This document shows, piece after piece, positions 1 to 6,663 of a stretch of DNA of 20,607 nucleotides (position 1 is the stretch's first letter; every line of letters starts with the position of its first letter). The notes under the pieces are model-generated. The model was not told where the DNA came from. It made no database searches and saw only the letters and a list, made by a program, of their open reading frames with translations. The translations under genes and the position numbers were made by a program. Source of the DNA: Paulinella micropora (lineage: Eukaryota; Cercozoa; Imbricatea; Euglyphida); contig BJOX01000031.1 of assembly GCA_009731375.1 (NCBI GenBank), positions 697,911 through 718,517 on the forward strand, read 5' to 3'.

Positions 1-410
1 CACATAACTCCCATCCCTGTTCTGTATTTAATTCTTTTTTTGCTTACCATAATGGCATCGGCGGTAGCTTTCGCTTCCGTTTTCAATTCAGCCATATTCG
101 CATTAAATGCTACGGTCGCATTAGTTTGAGTTAGCGACCATATCCTTGTATTAACTGTGTAGGGAAAGATTTCCTGTAATACTGGTGTTAATGAGCTGGT
201 TAATGCTTCACCAAAGGCGGTTTTCATATTATTAGTTTCAACGTGTCCGTCATACCCGACTTTGACATTTACGAAATCGCCATCTGGATTTTGTGCTATC
301 AAATTTCGCTGATGACTCATTGTAGATTGTATATTATCAAAAAAAATAAATAATCTATCAAAATTAATTACTTGGGGTTTAGTTTCTAGTAATGGTGCTG
401 TTTCTGACAT
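1..410 (-). CDS. Unknown viral protein, 3'-truncated by window edge
   Basis: An uninterrupted frame runs on the minus strand from the ATG at 408-410 to base 1, at least 136 codons, and leaves the window still open. A TAA lies directly upstream in the same frame, so this ATG is the most upstream possible start. The product begins MSETAPLLETKPQ and contains no motif I recognise. It is mixed alpha/beta in appearance, with an Ala/Lys/Glu-rich stretch around residues 106-120 and no obvious membrane segment. It is the next gene after the major capsid protein on the same strand, and the shifted-frame tail of the capsid gene overlaps its start by about 30 bases, so the two are probably transcribed in the same direction as part of the structural block. 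Function is not assignable. Confidence 0.7.
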   Translation of the reverse strand, partial: MSETAPLLETKPQVINFDRLFIFFDNIQSTMSHQRNLIAQNPDGDFVNVKVGYDGHVETNNMKTAFGEALTSSLTPVLQEIFPYTVNTRIWSLTQTNATVAFNANMAELKTEAKATADAIMVSKKRIKYRTGMGVM

Positions 411-519
411 TTACTTCTTGCTGAGTTACGACAAATGTGTAATGATTGGCAGCAATATTAGCAGTGGTAGCAATAAACTCCCATCGTCGCTCGGTGTCTA
501 GACTTAATCCGCTGATTTC
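379..519 (-). pseudogene. Displaced C-terminal tail of the major capsid protein
   Basis: After the premature TAA at 504-506 the coding signal resumes one frame over, from about 519 to a TAA at 379-381, roughly 46 codons. The stretch includes RRWEFIATTANIAANHYTF, a hydrophobic/aromatic pattern suited to the last strands of a jelly-roll. The junction is at a run of three A on the coding strand (about 519-521), so a lost base there would explain the break. The tail overlaps the start of the next gene (410) by about 30 bases. Whether the shift is real or a base-calling error cannot be told from one sequence. Confidence 0.6.
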
Positions 520-1904
520 ATTTGGTCCTTGCTCCACAGAGGGCGAGTATTGTCAAAGCTATCGCACCAAACCCAGTTGTATTGATAAACATTGCTATTC
601 ATCAAAGAAGAGCCTTCCAACTTCGGTTTAAGATACATATAGTCTTCTAGTTTTCCAGTTTGACAATCAACATTGAATTCTTGAAGTCGTGCTCCGTCTA
701 GTGTGGTATAAAAAGTTTGGACCTTTGAGCCGAGCAGGTTGCTATTGTCATAGGCGGTGTTCTTATTTTCGGTTGTGTTGAAAACAGAGTGATAAATTTT
801 CTTAATTCGCCGTCCGTGGCCTCTGTCAAATCTAAGGATAACATTTTGAGAAGTTGAAGCGAGCCCGACAGTATTTTTATACAAATAAGAATAATCAATG
901 TTGAAGCTCATACCTTCGGGGCTCATAATCTTCTGTTGAATTGATTGAACAACATCTGGGTTAGTTTCAACAGCTAAGAACAGGCTGAGATTAGTAATAG
1001 TAACATTTGAATCAGCTACCGCAACAGTGCCTCCGCCAGTAGAAAGAGCATCATTGTTGTAATAAAAGATTTTGGGTGTCTGTTGCCAAACAATCCGCAA
1101 AGTCAAAATTTCTGGAAACATAATAGTTTTATCCAGAGCGAAAATAGTATTGTAAAGCATTCCAAGATTAATCTTAACATTAACACTTGGGCTGGCATTG
1201 TTAATAGTTCCAGCTGAAAAATACTTAGCCTCATTAAAAGCAACATTAACGAACTTACTCGTGCCAGTCTCATTCGCGATAAGGGCATCATCGTGTCGGC
1301 GGGCATTTGTGGTGGGTTGTGCCATCCAAGCCTTTAATGCGGCCTGAACCTGAGCCTTAGCAACATCAATACCAGTATCAATTTGCCCCGCCGCATTTCC
1401 TGCTATTGCCGAAGCGGCCAATGCTGTTTGTAATGCGGCCAACCTTGTAGCATCGCTAGCGGGTTGAAATGTAGTTGTAGCATTACACTTTTGAAGCATA
1501 CAACCTGCTCCACTTCCATTGTCGTGGTTTTCCAAAGCGAGTAAATCATCAATGGAGGTTTCGGGTTTCCAAATCATCTTTGTGATATTTCCGACTTCGT
1601 TAATGTCGCACAGATAAACACCACCCCTAGTAATCAATTGAATTTGTCTAATTGGTGCCAGGCAATCCATAAAGCATTTATTGTAGTTTGCCGCCTTCGC
1701 ATCAGGAGCATAATTAAAACTCAAAACAGAGCGAGCCAAGTTGAACGGACGGCTTATAAGGTCAAAGTTGCTTTCCTGTCCTCCTGCGGTAGAAACAGCG
1801 ACAGTAATAGAACCCTCACGAGGGGTAAGCTTATTCAAGCGATAAGAAGCACTGATGTAGTCAGTCCTGCTAAAATCTAGTTCGCCTCCGTGTTGTGTAG
1901 GCAT
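504..1904 (-). CDS. MCP: Major capsid protein (PLV double jelly-roll), C-terminus frameshifted
   Basis: This 466-codon frame matches my recollection of polinton-like virus major capsid proteins, which form the hexameric capsomers of the icosahedral shell. Diagnostic stretches are FDLISRPFNLARSVLSF near residues 47-63, the segment IRQIQLITRGGVYLCDI around 88-105, and LGMLYNTIFALDKTIMFPEI in the second half. The ATG at 1902-1904 gives MPTQHGG and follows an A/T-rich leader. The frame stops at a TAA at 504-506. Just before it, next to a short A run (about 518-521), the adjacent frame opens and continues with capsid-like sequence to 379, so the native protein was probably near 508 residues. The penton gene lies immediately upstream on the same strand, which is the usual PLV neighbour. 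Identity is by motif recall; no search was run. Confidence 0.9.
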   Translation of the reverse strand: MPTQHGGELDFSRTDYISASYRLNKLTPREGSITVAVSTAGGQESNFDLISRPFNLARSVLSFNYAPDAKAANYNKCFMDCLAPIRQIQLITRGGVYLCDINEVGNITKMIWKPETSIDDLLALENHDNGSGAGCMLQKCNATTTFQPASDATRLAALQTALAASAIAGNAAGQIDTGIDVAKAQVQAALKAWMAQPTTNARRHDDALIANETGTSKFVNVAFNEAKYFSAGTINNASPSVNVKINLGMLYNTIFALDKTIMFPEILTLRIVWQQTPKIFYYNNDALSTGGGTVAVADSNVTITNLSLFLAVETNPDVVQSIQQKIMSPEGMSFNIDYSYLYKNTVGLASTSQNVILRFDRGHGRRIKKIYHSVFNTTENKNTAYDNSNLLGSKVQTFYTTLDGARLQEFNVDCQTGKLEDYMYLKPKLEGSSLMNSNVYQYNWVWCDSFDNTRPLWSKDQMKSAD

Positions 1905-1931
1905 TTTGTGTAAGTGCCCGAAGTTTTTGGT

Positions 1932-1953
1932 GAAGCTTTTTTTTAAAAGGTTC
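1932..1953. promoter_or_regulatory. AT hairpin upstream of the capsid gene, shared with integrase leader
   Basis: Arms GAAGCTTTT (1932-1940) and AAAAGGTTC (1945-1953) pair with one mismatch around a four-T loop. The same element, with perfect arms, lies at 11,658-11,678 before the integrase; both are preceded by AAGTTTT-type sequence and followed on the plus strand by a TATA-like stretch. It lies between the capsid start (1904) and the penton stop (1990), so it could be a capsid promoter/leader element or a terminator for the penton transcript. Confidence 0.5.
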
Positions 1954-1989
1954 CTATATTTTAATATGAGAAAAAAATAAAATAATTAA

Positions 1990-2394
1990 TTAACGGCTTT
2001 TTAACAAATTAAAAAATGATGTAAATAGATTAAAATAATTCGTCTCGCGGTAAATCAACAATGTCATAACAATTCCTAACCCGTTGAGATTAACTGGTTG
2101 GTCGTTTTCGTCAGTCAAGTAAAACCGATACACATTGCTTGAACTAGTAGATAGCCGTTTTCCGTATTCACTACCAGAGCCGTCGTAGATAACAGAGCCA
2201 AACGGGATTTCATTCGCTGTATATATTTCTTGGAGCACGTGGTTATCGCCTTCGCCGACTAGGTCGCTTTGTAAATATAATGTTTTTTCGCCAGTCAAGA
2301 TTATGACATTTGGAGACCTAATGGTATTGTTAGCAAAGAAATATGTTGAGTCGCGGCCAAAACCCATTACTTCGTGAATACGAGTTTCGGTGTC
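1990..2394 (-). pseudogene. Penton (minor capsid) protein, C-terminal half
   Basis: This is the second half of the single-jelly-roll penton gene. Coding signal starts directly after the 7-base repeat tract (about 2,394); the first ATG in the frame is at 2365-2367. Penton-like blocks are VMGFGRDSTYFF, RSPNVIILTGEKTLYLQSDL, and the terminal segment with YRFYLTDENDQPVNLNGLG; in PLV pentons the terminal part carries the last strand motif of LTD plus LNGL. It ends with TAA at 1990-1992. In PLVs the protein fills the five-fold vertices and sits next to the major capsid gene, as here. The repeat tract separates it from the N-terminal half at 2,498-2,911; together they would be about 269 residues without the tract. 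Confidence 0.75.
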
Positions 2395-2506
2395 AGTAGT
2401 TAGTAGTTAGTAGTTAGTAGTTAGTAGTTAGTAGTTAGTAGTTAGTAGTTAGTAGTTAGTAGTTAGTAGTTAGTAGTTAGTAGTTAGTAGTTAGTAGTTA
2501 GTAGTT
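2395..2506. repeat. Perfect (AGTAGTT)16 heptanucleotide tract inside the penton gene
   Basis: Exactly 16 uninterrupted copies of the 7-base unit AGTAGTT occupy 112 bases. On the coding (minus) strand the unit AACTACT brings a TAA into every frame every 21 bases, so the tract cannot be translated. The two penton halves are out of frame with the tract present and in frame if its 112 bases are not counted. The lack of any variant copy suggests a recent expansion or an assembly artefact. Confidence 0.97.
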
Positions 2507-2911
2507 AATAAACCGCGGTTGAATGCCTCCATTGTTCGCTACTGTAAATAATAGCTTGCCGTCTTCTGGATCGGTGTTTGTGTTGTTGCTCGTAACGGTA
2601 TATGTGTAGTCGTTGGGGCTGTCTGCGGTTAGCACCTCGGCCAGTTTATTTTTTAAGTTGTTCATTGTGTAGTTTCCTTCGGGTATCGTAATTAGCGCCT
2701 CATATCCATCTTCAATCAGAGTAAAAGTGTTATAAGGACTTGCCACAGAGTAATACGACTTCGGCACATAGATATGAAGTATTTTACAGTGTGTTGGGTT
2801 GTCTAGCGATTTCATATCAATGGAGTGAGTGAAATCACTGTCCGTGCCGTTTATCCTATTTTTGCTATTGACATAGTAAATATTAGAGCTCCTGCCTCCC
2901 CTATATTCCAT
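2498..2911 (-). pseudogene. Penton (minor capsid) protein, N-terminal half
   Basis: From the ATG at 2909-2911 the frame starts MEYRGGRSSNIYYVNSKNR and continues with GTDSDFTHSIDM, IYVPKSYYSVASPYNTFTLIE and IPEGNYTMNNLKNKLAEVL. This series (NSKNR-x-GT-x-SDF, P-K-S-YY, EGNYT) is typical of PLV minor capsid/penton proteins. A GTG at 2930-2932 could extend it by seven residues, but the ATG gives the familiar N-terminus. The frame ends at a TAA made by the heptanucleotide repeat (2,498-2,500). It lies between protease and major capsid genes on the same strand, the usual structural order. As it stands the gene is broken and could give only a truncated product. Confidence 0.8.
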
Positions 2912-2912
2912 C

Positions 2913-2930
2913 GCAGAGACTAGTCTCTGC
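2913..2930. promoter_or_regulatory. Perfect 18-base palindrome between protease stop and penton start
   Basis: GCAGAGACTAGTCTCTGC is its own reverse complement: an 8-base stem with a TA centre. It lies one base from the penton ATG and about 54 bases after the protease stop. Its form (7-8 base arms, 2-base centre) matches the hairpins at 5,438, 5,460, 7,273 and 11,625, so it may mark a 3' transcript end of the protease gene; a role in the penton leader is also possible. Confidence 0.6.
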
Positions 2931-2942
2931 ACCTCTAATTTT

Positions 2943-2959
2943 GGATATATAATAGAAAA
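2943..2959 (-). promoter_or_regulatory. Putative penton promoter, TTTTCTATTATATA type
   Basis: Read on the minus strand this is TTTTCTATTATATATCC, preceded by an A/T run. The leaders at 5,024-5,048 and 5,378-5,400 contain nearly the same string (T run, CTATA, then ATATA). Recurrence before three separate viral starts supports a promoter role; no experiment backs it. Confidence 0.4.
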
Positions 2960-2983
2960 TATATTTTTTTTTGTTTTACATCT

Positions 2984-3217
2984 CTAAATAAAAGTATCAA
3001 AACCATAGCCGTTCTGGGCTTTCAACTCCTCCGCTTCTTTTTCTTTTAAGTCTGTCCAACCGCTGGCAAATTTAAAGCGATTACCTTTCGCCCGCTCTAA
3101 CAAAAACCTAATACTATGCCACCCGCAGGTATATGTTGTGTCGCTTTGGTTTTTAACCTGATTAACCTTCATAAGCAGGTATGTGTTCGGCTTACTCTTT
3201 TTAATAAGCTGTTTCAT
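2984..3217 (-). pseudogene. Adenovirus-type maturation protease, C-terminal segment with catalytic Cys
   Basis: The segment carries the Gln and Cys part of an adenain/Ulp1-like (clan CE) cysteine protease active site: QSDTTYTCGWHS, with Gln24 and Cys31 counted from the ATG at 3215-3217. PLVs and virophages use such a protease to mature capsid proteins. The frame is open upstream of that ATG to about 3,276 and includes EIYDPLA, the acidic member of the catalytic set, so the ATG is internal to a longer coding segment. The His-bearing segment (3,270-4,385) lies in another frame, and the two meet at an A run near 3,273-3,277. The frame ends at TAG 2984-2986. Clan assignment rests on the ordered His, Asp, Gln and Cys motifs. 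Confidence 0.75.
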
Positions 3218-3269
3218 TTGGTGTAGAAATAGCTCAGTCGGCTTATACAGTGCGAGCGGGTCGTAGATT

Positions 3270-4385
3270 TCAATAGAGTCGTCTTTTAGTTAGGTCAACC
3301 CAAACAGCAATCCAATGTGAGCCTGTTTGGCTAGACTTATCTAAGTTCATAATAAATCCATACTTCTTTCTTTTTTCTGGTTTCAGTTTGCTTATTTCAT
3401 CGCTGGCTACCGTGCCGATATACCATTCGTGCTTTTTCACAATGTTGTCTATTTCGTCCGTCATCAATCCTCTTCCCTCCCCCTCTTGCTGTGGTTGAAT
3501 TGTGTTGGCGGTGATTTCGGGTGTTTTGTCGGCGGTGATTTCGGGTGTTTTGTCTGCGGTGATTTCGGGTGTTGTGTCGGGCGTGGGTTCGGTGTTGGTT
3601 TCAGGTATGGTGTCGGGTAATGTGTCGGCAGTGGTTTCGGTGGTGGTTTCGGGTGTTGGCTGTGGAATTTTAGTTGGTTGAATACCGAGAGTATTTGAAA
3701 CTTGATTTTTAATGTTTGAGTCGCTTCTCATTTCGGTTACTAAGTTATTTACATAATCCCTCTTCTTCATTTTCTTCTTGTATTTGCCCTTCTTCAAATA
3801 TTTCTTAATTTTTGCTATCGTTAAAAGTTTGTGGATTAATTCCTCCATCGTTTTTGCCCCAGCACCAGCTTGGTTTATTCCCAAATAATCAGCGAGTTTC
3901 TTTCTCATTTCATTCTGGTCTATTCCTAAATCAATACCTTCATCTACCATAACTTGTGCCATACCCGCAGTCGTGTGTTTTCCTTTAACTTTTTTTGGTG
4001 GTGGTTTGCCCCGAGCTTTCATTTCTTTTTCCAAAGCAGGGCCCAAAGTTTTGGGTGTATCCAATTTCGGATACTTGTAATCATTTCTTAAACCTGCGGA
4101 TATGTATGATATTTTATCTTTAATTTCAAAGTGTTTCGCTTTGGCCTCCGCTCGTTTTTTTTCTTGTTCTAATTCTTTTTTGTATTGTTCAGCCAGTTCT
4201 TTCTGCTCATCTGCTGATTGGGCATCGGCTATCGCTTTCTCTATTCCTGTGCCAAGTTTGATAAATTCTGTTTTGCTCAAACTTTTAATAAATTTAGTTG
4301 TAAAGCCCGCTTTCTTCATTAATTCAATGTATTTTTCTTTTAATTCCTTCTCAGCCTTTTTCTCTTCTTTTGTTTTCAATAGCAT
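3270..4385 (-). CDS. Adenovirus-type maturation protease, central segment with catalytic His
   Basis: A 371-codon frame from the ATG at 4383-4385. The first 110 residues are Lys/Glu-rich and probably helical. A Lys-rich region follows at about 195-210, then a Thr/Pro linker with tandem TPEITADK units at about 265-300. The last 45 residues begin the protease fold: DNIVKKHEWYIGTVASDEI, then GSHWIAVWVD with His near residue 357. The frame then stops at 3,270-3,272, where the neighbouring frame takes up the rest of the active site. Upstream of the ATG the frame stays open to about 4,550 through a Pro/Gln/Ala-rich repeat, so the ATG is probably internal and this segment was once continuous with the 4,460-5,023 gene. 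Confidence 0.75.
   Translation of the reverse strand: MLLKTKEEKKAEKELKEKYIELMKKAGFTTKFIKSLSKTEFIKLGTGIEKAIADAQSADEQKELAEQYKKELEQEKKRAEAKAKHFEIKDKISYISAGLRNDYKYPKLDTPKTLGPALEKEMKARGKPPPKKVKGKHTTAGMAQVMVDEGIDLGIDQNEMRKKLADYLGINQAGAGAKTMEELIHKLLTIAKIKKYLKKGKYKKKMKKRDYVNNLVTEMRSDSNIKNQVSNTLGIQPTKIPQPTPETTTETTADTLPDTIPETNTEPTPDTTPEITADKTPEITADKTPEITANTIQPQQEGEGRGLMTDEIDNIVKKHEWYIGTVASDEISKLKPEKRKKYGFIMNLDKSSQTGSHWIAVWVDLTKRRLY
3507..3578. repeat. Three tandem 24-base units coding TPEITADK
   Basis: Three adjacent near-identical 24-base units start at 3507, 3531 and 3555. They are read in frame by the protease gene as an 8-residue Thr/Pro/Glu repeat forming a flexible linker before the catalytic domain. 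Looser copies of the same pattern continue to about 3,660. Confidence 0.85.
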
Positions 4386-4400
4386 CTGTTTTTCTTCTGG

Positions 4401-4515
4401 TGCTTGTGGTGCTTGTGGTGGTGCTTGTGGTGGTCCTAATTGTGGTGCTTGGGGTGGTTCTAGTTGTGGTGCTTGGGGTGGTGCTTGTGGTGGTGCTTGT
4501 GGTGGTCCTTGTATG
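4401..4515. repeat. Pro/Gln/Ala-coding low-complexity tract
   Basis: Imperfect units of GGTGCTTGTGGT on the plus strand. On the minus strand they read as PPQAPPQAP in the protease frame and as His/Lys-rich (HHKHHPKHH) in the frame of the 4,460-5,023 gene. The protease-frame reading joins smoothly to the protease segment below, so it is the likelier native one and the His-rich tail is probably a frameshift product. Confidence 0.7.
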
Positions 4516-5023
4516 TATTGAGGTTGGAACTGTGTGGTGGTAATAGCATTAAATTATTTTTTCTATCTTGTTCAAATTTTACATCCTCTATAAGTTTTTG
4601 CTCTCTGTTCGCCTCCCTTATTAATTCTTCTTGTCTTTCCTTCATTTCCGCATTCTCCTTCCTCTCCATTCTTTTCTTCTCATCTTCTGCCTGTTCTCTT
4701 AACTTCTTTTCCTTTTCTTCCTGCTCGTGTATTAGTTCATATTTTTTCAGCAGGTTGTTTTGTATCTGGTTGCGGTTCTCGTGTTCAAGGCGATTGAATT
4801 CGGACTTGATTATTCGCTCTTTTGTCTTTCGTGTTTTCTTCGTTTTATTGTCCCCTTTCATATATTTCAAAAACAGTTTAACGATTTGAAGTGTTGAAAG
4901 GTCATTAGTTTTCTCGCCAAAGTTAAGATATGCTCGTTTGCCTTTCACTTTAATATATGGTCGGCCATCTTTGGTTCTGTATATCCTTGGCGGTCGTTGT
5001 TTTCGCGGTTTTTTTACAACCAT
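4460..5023 (-). CDS. Charged coiled-coil protein, probable N-terminal part of the protease gene
   Basis: A 187-codon frame from ATG 5021-5023. The basic N-terminus MVVKKPRKQRPP is followed by IYRTKDGRPYIKVKGKRAYL (about 14-33), a block I recall from the N-terminus of PLV protease-associated proteins. Residues 75-165 are Glu/Lys/Arg-rich and almost certainly a long coiled coil. The frame ends in a His/Lys-rich tail (HKHHHKHHPKHHN) that is the out-of-frame reading of a Pro/Gln repeat. The frame of the protease segment (3,270-4,385) opens in that overlap, with the shift near 4,545-4,555, so the two were probably one gene. A T-run/CTATA leader precedes the ATG. Function beyond a likely structural or scaffold role is not known. 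Confidence 0.7.
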   Translation of the reverse strand: MVVKKPRKQRPPRIYRTKDGRPYIKVKGKRAYLNFGEKTNDLSTLQIVKLFLKYMKGDNKTKKTRKTKERIIKSEFNRLEHENRNQIQNNLLKKYELIHEQEEKEKKLREQAEDEKKRMERKENAEMKERQEELIREANREQKLIEDVKFEQDRKNNLMLLPPHSSNLNTYKDHHKHHHKHHPKHHN

Positions 5024-5048
5024 TGTATATGTTATAGAAAAAAAATTA
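5024..5048 (-). promoter_or_regulatory. Putative promoter of the 5,023 gene (T-run, CTATA)
   Basis: On the minus strand the leader reads ATTTTTTTTCTATAACATAT within 25 bases of the ATG. It matches the leader of the 5,377 gene (T run, CTATA, then an ATATA-like string at the same distance), the best example of the repeated motif in the window. Confidence 0.45.
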
Positions 5049-5071
5049 ATATAAAGTTTAGTTTAATACCC

Positions 5072-5377
5072 CTACCGAAATTTAACGGCTCCTCCTCGTT
5101 GCTTGCCGTAGCCTTGCTTCATCGCAGCCTTCGCTACACGGTCCGCATAAGGCACTCCGACATCGCTCAGAAAAGTAGCACCCCTGGAAATCAATTGGTT
5201 CTTCTTGGCAAACCTATTAGCATCCACTATCGCTTGTCCGACTTTTTTCCAATTAACACGGCCTCCTGTTTGTTTCTTTTTTCCCTTCTTCTTTCGTCCT
5301 CCTGCTTGTGGCATTGATGGATTGTAGCTGATATTGTATCCCGATGGTTGTGAAATAATCACTGGTGATGTTGGCAT
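5072..5377 (-). CDS. Small basic GG-motif protein, core/minor-capsid-like
   Basis: A 101-codon frame from ATG 5375-5377. The N-terminal 25 residues are Pro/Ser/Tyr-rich. A very basic stretch follows (GGRKKKGKKKQTGGR, about 27-41), then a probable helix (KVGQAIVDANRFAKKNQLI) and a Gly-rich basic end with QRGGAVKFR. Small basic proteins with Gly-Gly sites are typical cargo or processing substrates of adenovirus-type proteases (adenovirus pVI, pVII and pX are the parallel), and this gene sits between the protease and ATPase genes. It could package DNA or line the capsid interior. That is inference from composition and place; I see no direct homology. Confidence 0.7.
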   Translation of the reverse strand: MPTSPVIISQPSGYNISYNPSMPQAGGRKKKGKKKQTGGRVNWKKVGQAIVDANRFAKKNQLISRGATFLSDVGVPYADRVAKAAMKQGYGKQRGGAVKFR

Positions 5378-5400
5378 CTATATAATGTATAGAAAAAAAT
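5378..5400 (-). promoter_or_regulatory. Putative promoter of the 5,377 gene (T-run, CTATA, TATATA)
   Basis: Minus-strand leader: TTTTTTTCTATACATTATAT immediately before the ATG, matching the leaders at 5,024 and 2,943. The short distance implies a very short 5' leader in the transcript. Confidence 0.45.
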
Positions 5401-5437
5401 AAATAATAAAAATTACAAAAATCATTTGTTGAAATTA

Positions 5438-5453
5438 GTCCCGCAAGCGGGAC
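5438..5453. terminator. Hairpin after the ATPase gene, GTCCCGC/GCGGGAC
   Basis: Perfect 7-base arms around a 2-base centre (GTCCCGCAAGCGGGAC on plus). It lies 7 bases past the ATPase stop codon, just below a second hairpin. GC-rich arms stand out in an AT-rich region. The form matches hairpins after the fibre and 195-aa genes, suggesting transcript 3'-end formation. Confidence 0.55.
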
Positions 5454-5459
5454 AATTGA

Positions 5460-5475
5460 CTATCGCAAGCGATAG
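5460..5475. terminator. Hairpin overlapping the ATPase stop codon, CTATCGC/GCGATAG
   Basis: Perfect 7-base arms with a 2-base centre. The TAG stop of the ATPase gene is the end of one arm, so the last five codons are part of the structure. It forms a tandem pair with the hairpin at 5,438-5,453; both have the same CGCAAGCG core but different outer stems. Confidence 0.55.
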
Positions 5476-6224
5476 TTGAAATTTTGTCTCAGTTCGTCTG
5501 ACACCGAATCAACATACAAAAAGTTAAACCTCTCTTTCGTTGCCTCGTGATATTTTTCAATGAAGTATTCAAAGTCGTAGCCGAGGTCCAGATGTTTGTA
5601 TACTAGTTCAATTTTATCAACACTCTGACCTGGAAAGATAAGAGGGTAGTCTAGCTGTTTAATAGCCTCAGGTCGTAAGTCGTTAAGATACTGCGAGCTC
5701 ATAATCACCTTTGACTTGTAGTGTCTATTTTTTTTCAACAGGTCGCTTACTGACTTATCACGTAGCCTACTACCCAAATCATCTAACACGAACACGACTT
5801 CTGGTGTAATGTATTTGCTCGGTCTCTCCACTTTTTCGCCTCCCTCCTGTTTCTTCTTTTCCTCCTTACCAAAATAAAGAAACTTTGGCTTCGGTTCTTC
5901 TTTCTCGTCCTGAACAATCTCGCCTTCTTCTTGCTCCTCGTCTGGCTTGTTTAGCTTGTCTAACTCGTAATCTATCACACTGTATCCATCCGTTTTCAAA
6001 TATGTGTATATCGCCATCGGGTTGCCCTTCTTCTTGAAGTGCTTAACCATTTCTTTGTAAATGTAGTCCTTATGTACCGTGCTGGCTATAATGACGATAC
6101 GGGTCTTTTTATCAGTTGTTCGTTTCAGGATTTCAAACACTGCCGTTGATTTTCCGCTCTTCTTGCGCGCTAAAAGAAAAATATTGGCATACGGTTCATC
6201 AAACAACTTATATCCTTTTGCCAA
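5460..6224 (-). CDS. A32/FtsK-HerA-like genome packaging ATPase
   Basis: This ATPase powers DNA entry into preformed capsids in PLVs, virophages, Polintons and giant viruses. In the 254-codon frame, the Walker A motif RKKSGKST is at about 20-27, preceded by LFDEPYANIFLLA. Walker B VVFVLDDLG is at about 143-151, followed by the helix RHYKSKVIMSSQYLNDL, typical of A32-type enzymes. An acidic Glu/Lys insert lies at about 90-135. The frame begins with TTG at 6224; the coding pattern continues upstream in frame to about 6,275. A likely true ATG (6283-6285) is one frame away across a seven-base T run at 6,275-6,281, so the start is frameshifted. That ATG is 15 bases past the stop of the 120-aa gene, consistent with tight packing. 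The stop lies in a hairpin. Confidence 0.9.
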   Translation of the reverse strand: MAKGYKLFDEPYANIFLLARKKSGKSTAVFEILKRTTDKKTRIVIIASTVHKDYIYKEMVKHFKKKGNPMAIYTYLKTDGYSVIDYELDKLNKPDEEQEEGEIVQDEKEEPKPKFLYFGKEEKKKQEGGEKVERPSKYITPEVVFVLDDLGSRLRDKSVSDLLKKNRHYKSKVIMSSQYLNDLRPEAIKQLDYPLIFPGQSVDKIELVYKHLDLGYDFEYFIEKYHEATKERFNFLYVDSVSDELRQNFNYRLR

Positions 6225-6300
6225 CTTCTCACCATCTCCGTTTTGTTTGACTGGTCTAACTCGTATATCGTTAATTTTTTTCCATCACTCTATATTTTCT

Positions 6301-6663
6301 TCAAGCCAAAAATTCTAAACAAATAACAATTCTTCCACCCAAGAGGTCTGTCTCAATACTGCCATTGTCTGTTTTAAGCACTTTAAAAGTGTATTGCCCG
6401 TCAGTCCAATTAATAATACCTAAGTTGTAGCTGAGATTGGAAATGTTTGCTGTGTTGCTATCAGCGAATGTGCCAATGATTCCAATTCGGTCCATATGAA
6501 GAATTTTTGTTTTCGTTTCAGTCATATCATTCATATAGTGTATATACTGAACATTCATTCTAGTTGGGGTAAAGTTCAATTTAATGGTTTTGTCAAATGT
6601 TTTGCTACCGCCCGCAAAATCATTACTTAGAAAAATAATCTTTTGGAATTTATAGTCTGCCAT
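6301..6663 (-). CDS. Small conserved-looking viral protein, unknown function
   Basis: An intact 120-codon frame, ATG 6661-6663, TGA 6301-6303, starting MADYKFQKIIFLSND. The composition is beta-rich: alternating hydrophobic strands (IKLNFTPTRMNVQYIHYMND, KTKILHMDRIGIIGTF, YTFKVLKTD) ending GGRIVICLEFLA. The pattern suits a small beta-sandwich or decoration/adaptor protein, but I cannot assign a family. It lies directly upstream of the ATPase on the same strand, 15 bases from the ATPase's likely ATG, so it is probably expressed with the morphogenesis genes. It is one of the few genes here without a visible break. Confidence 0.7.
   Translation of the reverse strand: MADYKFQKIIFLSNDFAGGSKTFDKTIKLNFTPTRMNVQYIHYMNDMTETKTKILHMDRIGIIGTFADSNTANISNLSYNLGIINWTDGQYTFKVLKTDNGSIETDLLGGRIVICLEFLA

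Noticed and set aside
446-631. Short plus-strand frame over the capsid 3' end
   Set aside because: Antisense to the capsid gene and its shifted tail; no independent support.
2395-2506. AGTAGTT array as an interstitial telomere
   Set aside because: Unit differs from known telomere repeats such as TTAGGG and TTTAGGG, and it sits inside a viral gene.
4102-4889. Plus-strand Ser/Phe/Cys-rich frames opposite the protease region
   Set aside because: Mirror of Lys/Glu-rich coding on the minus strand; no protein-like pattern of their own.
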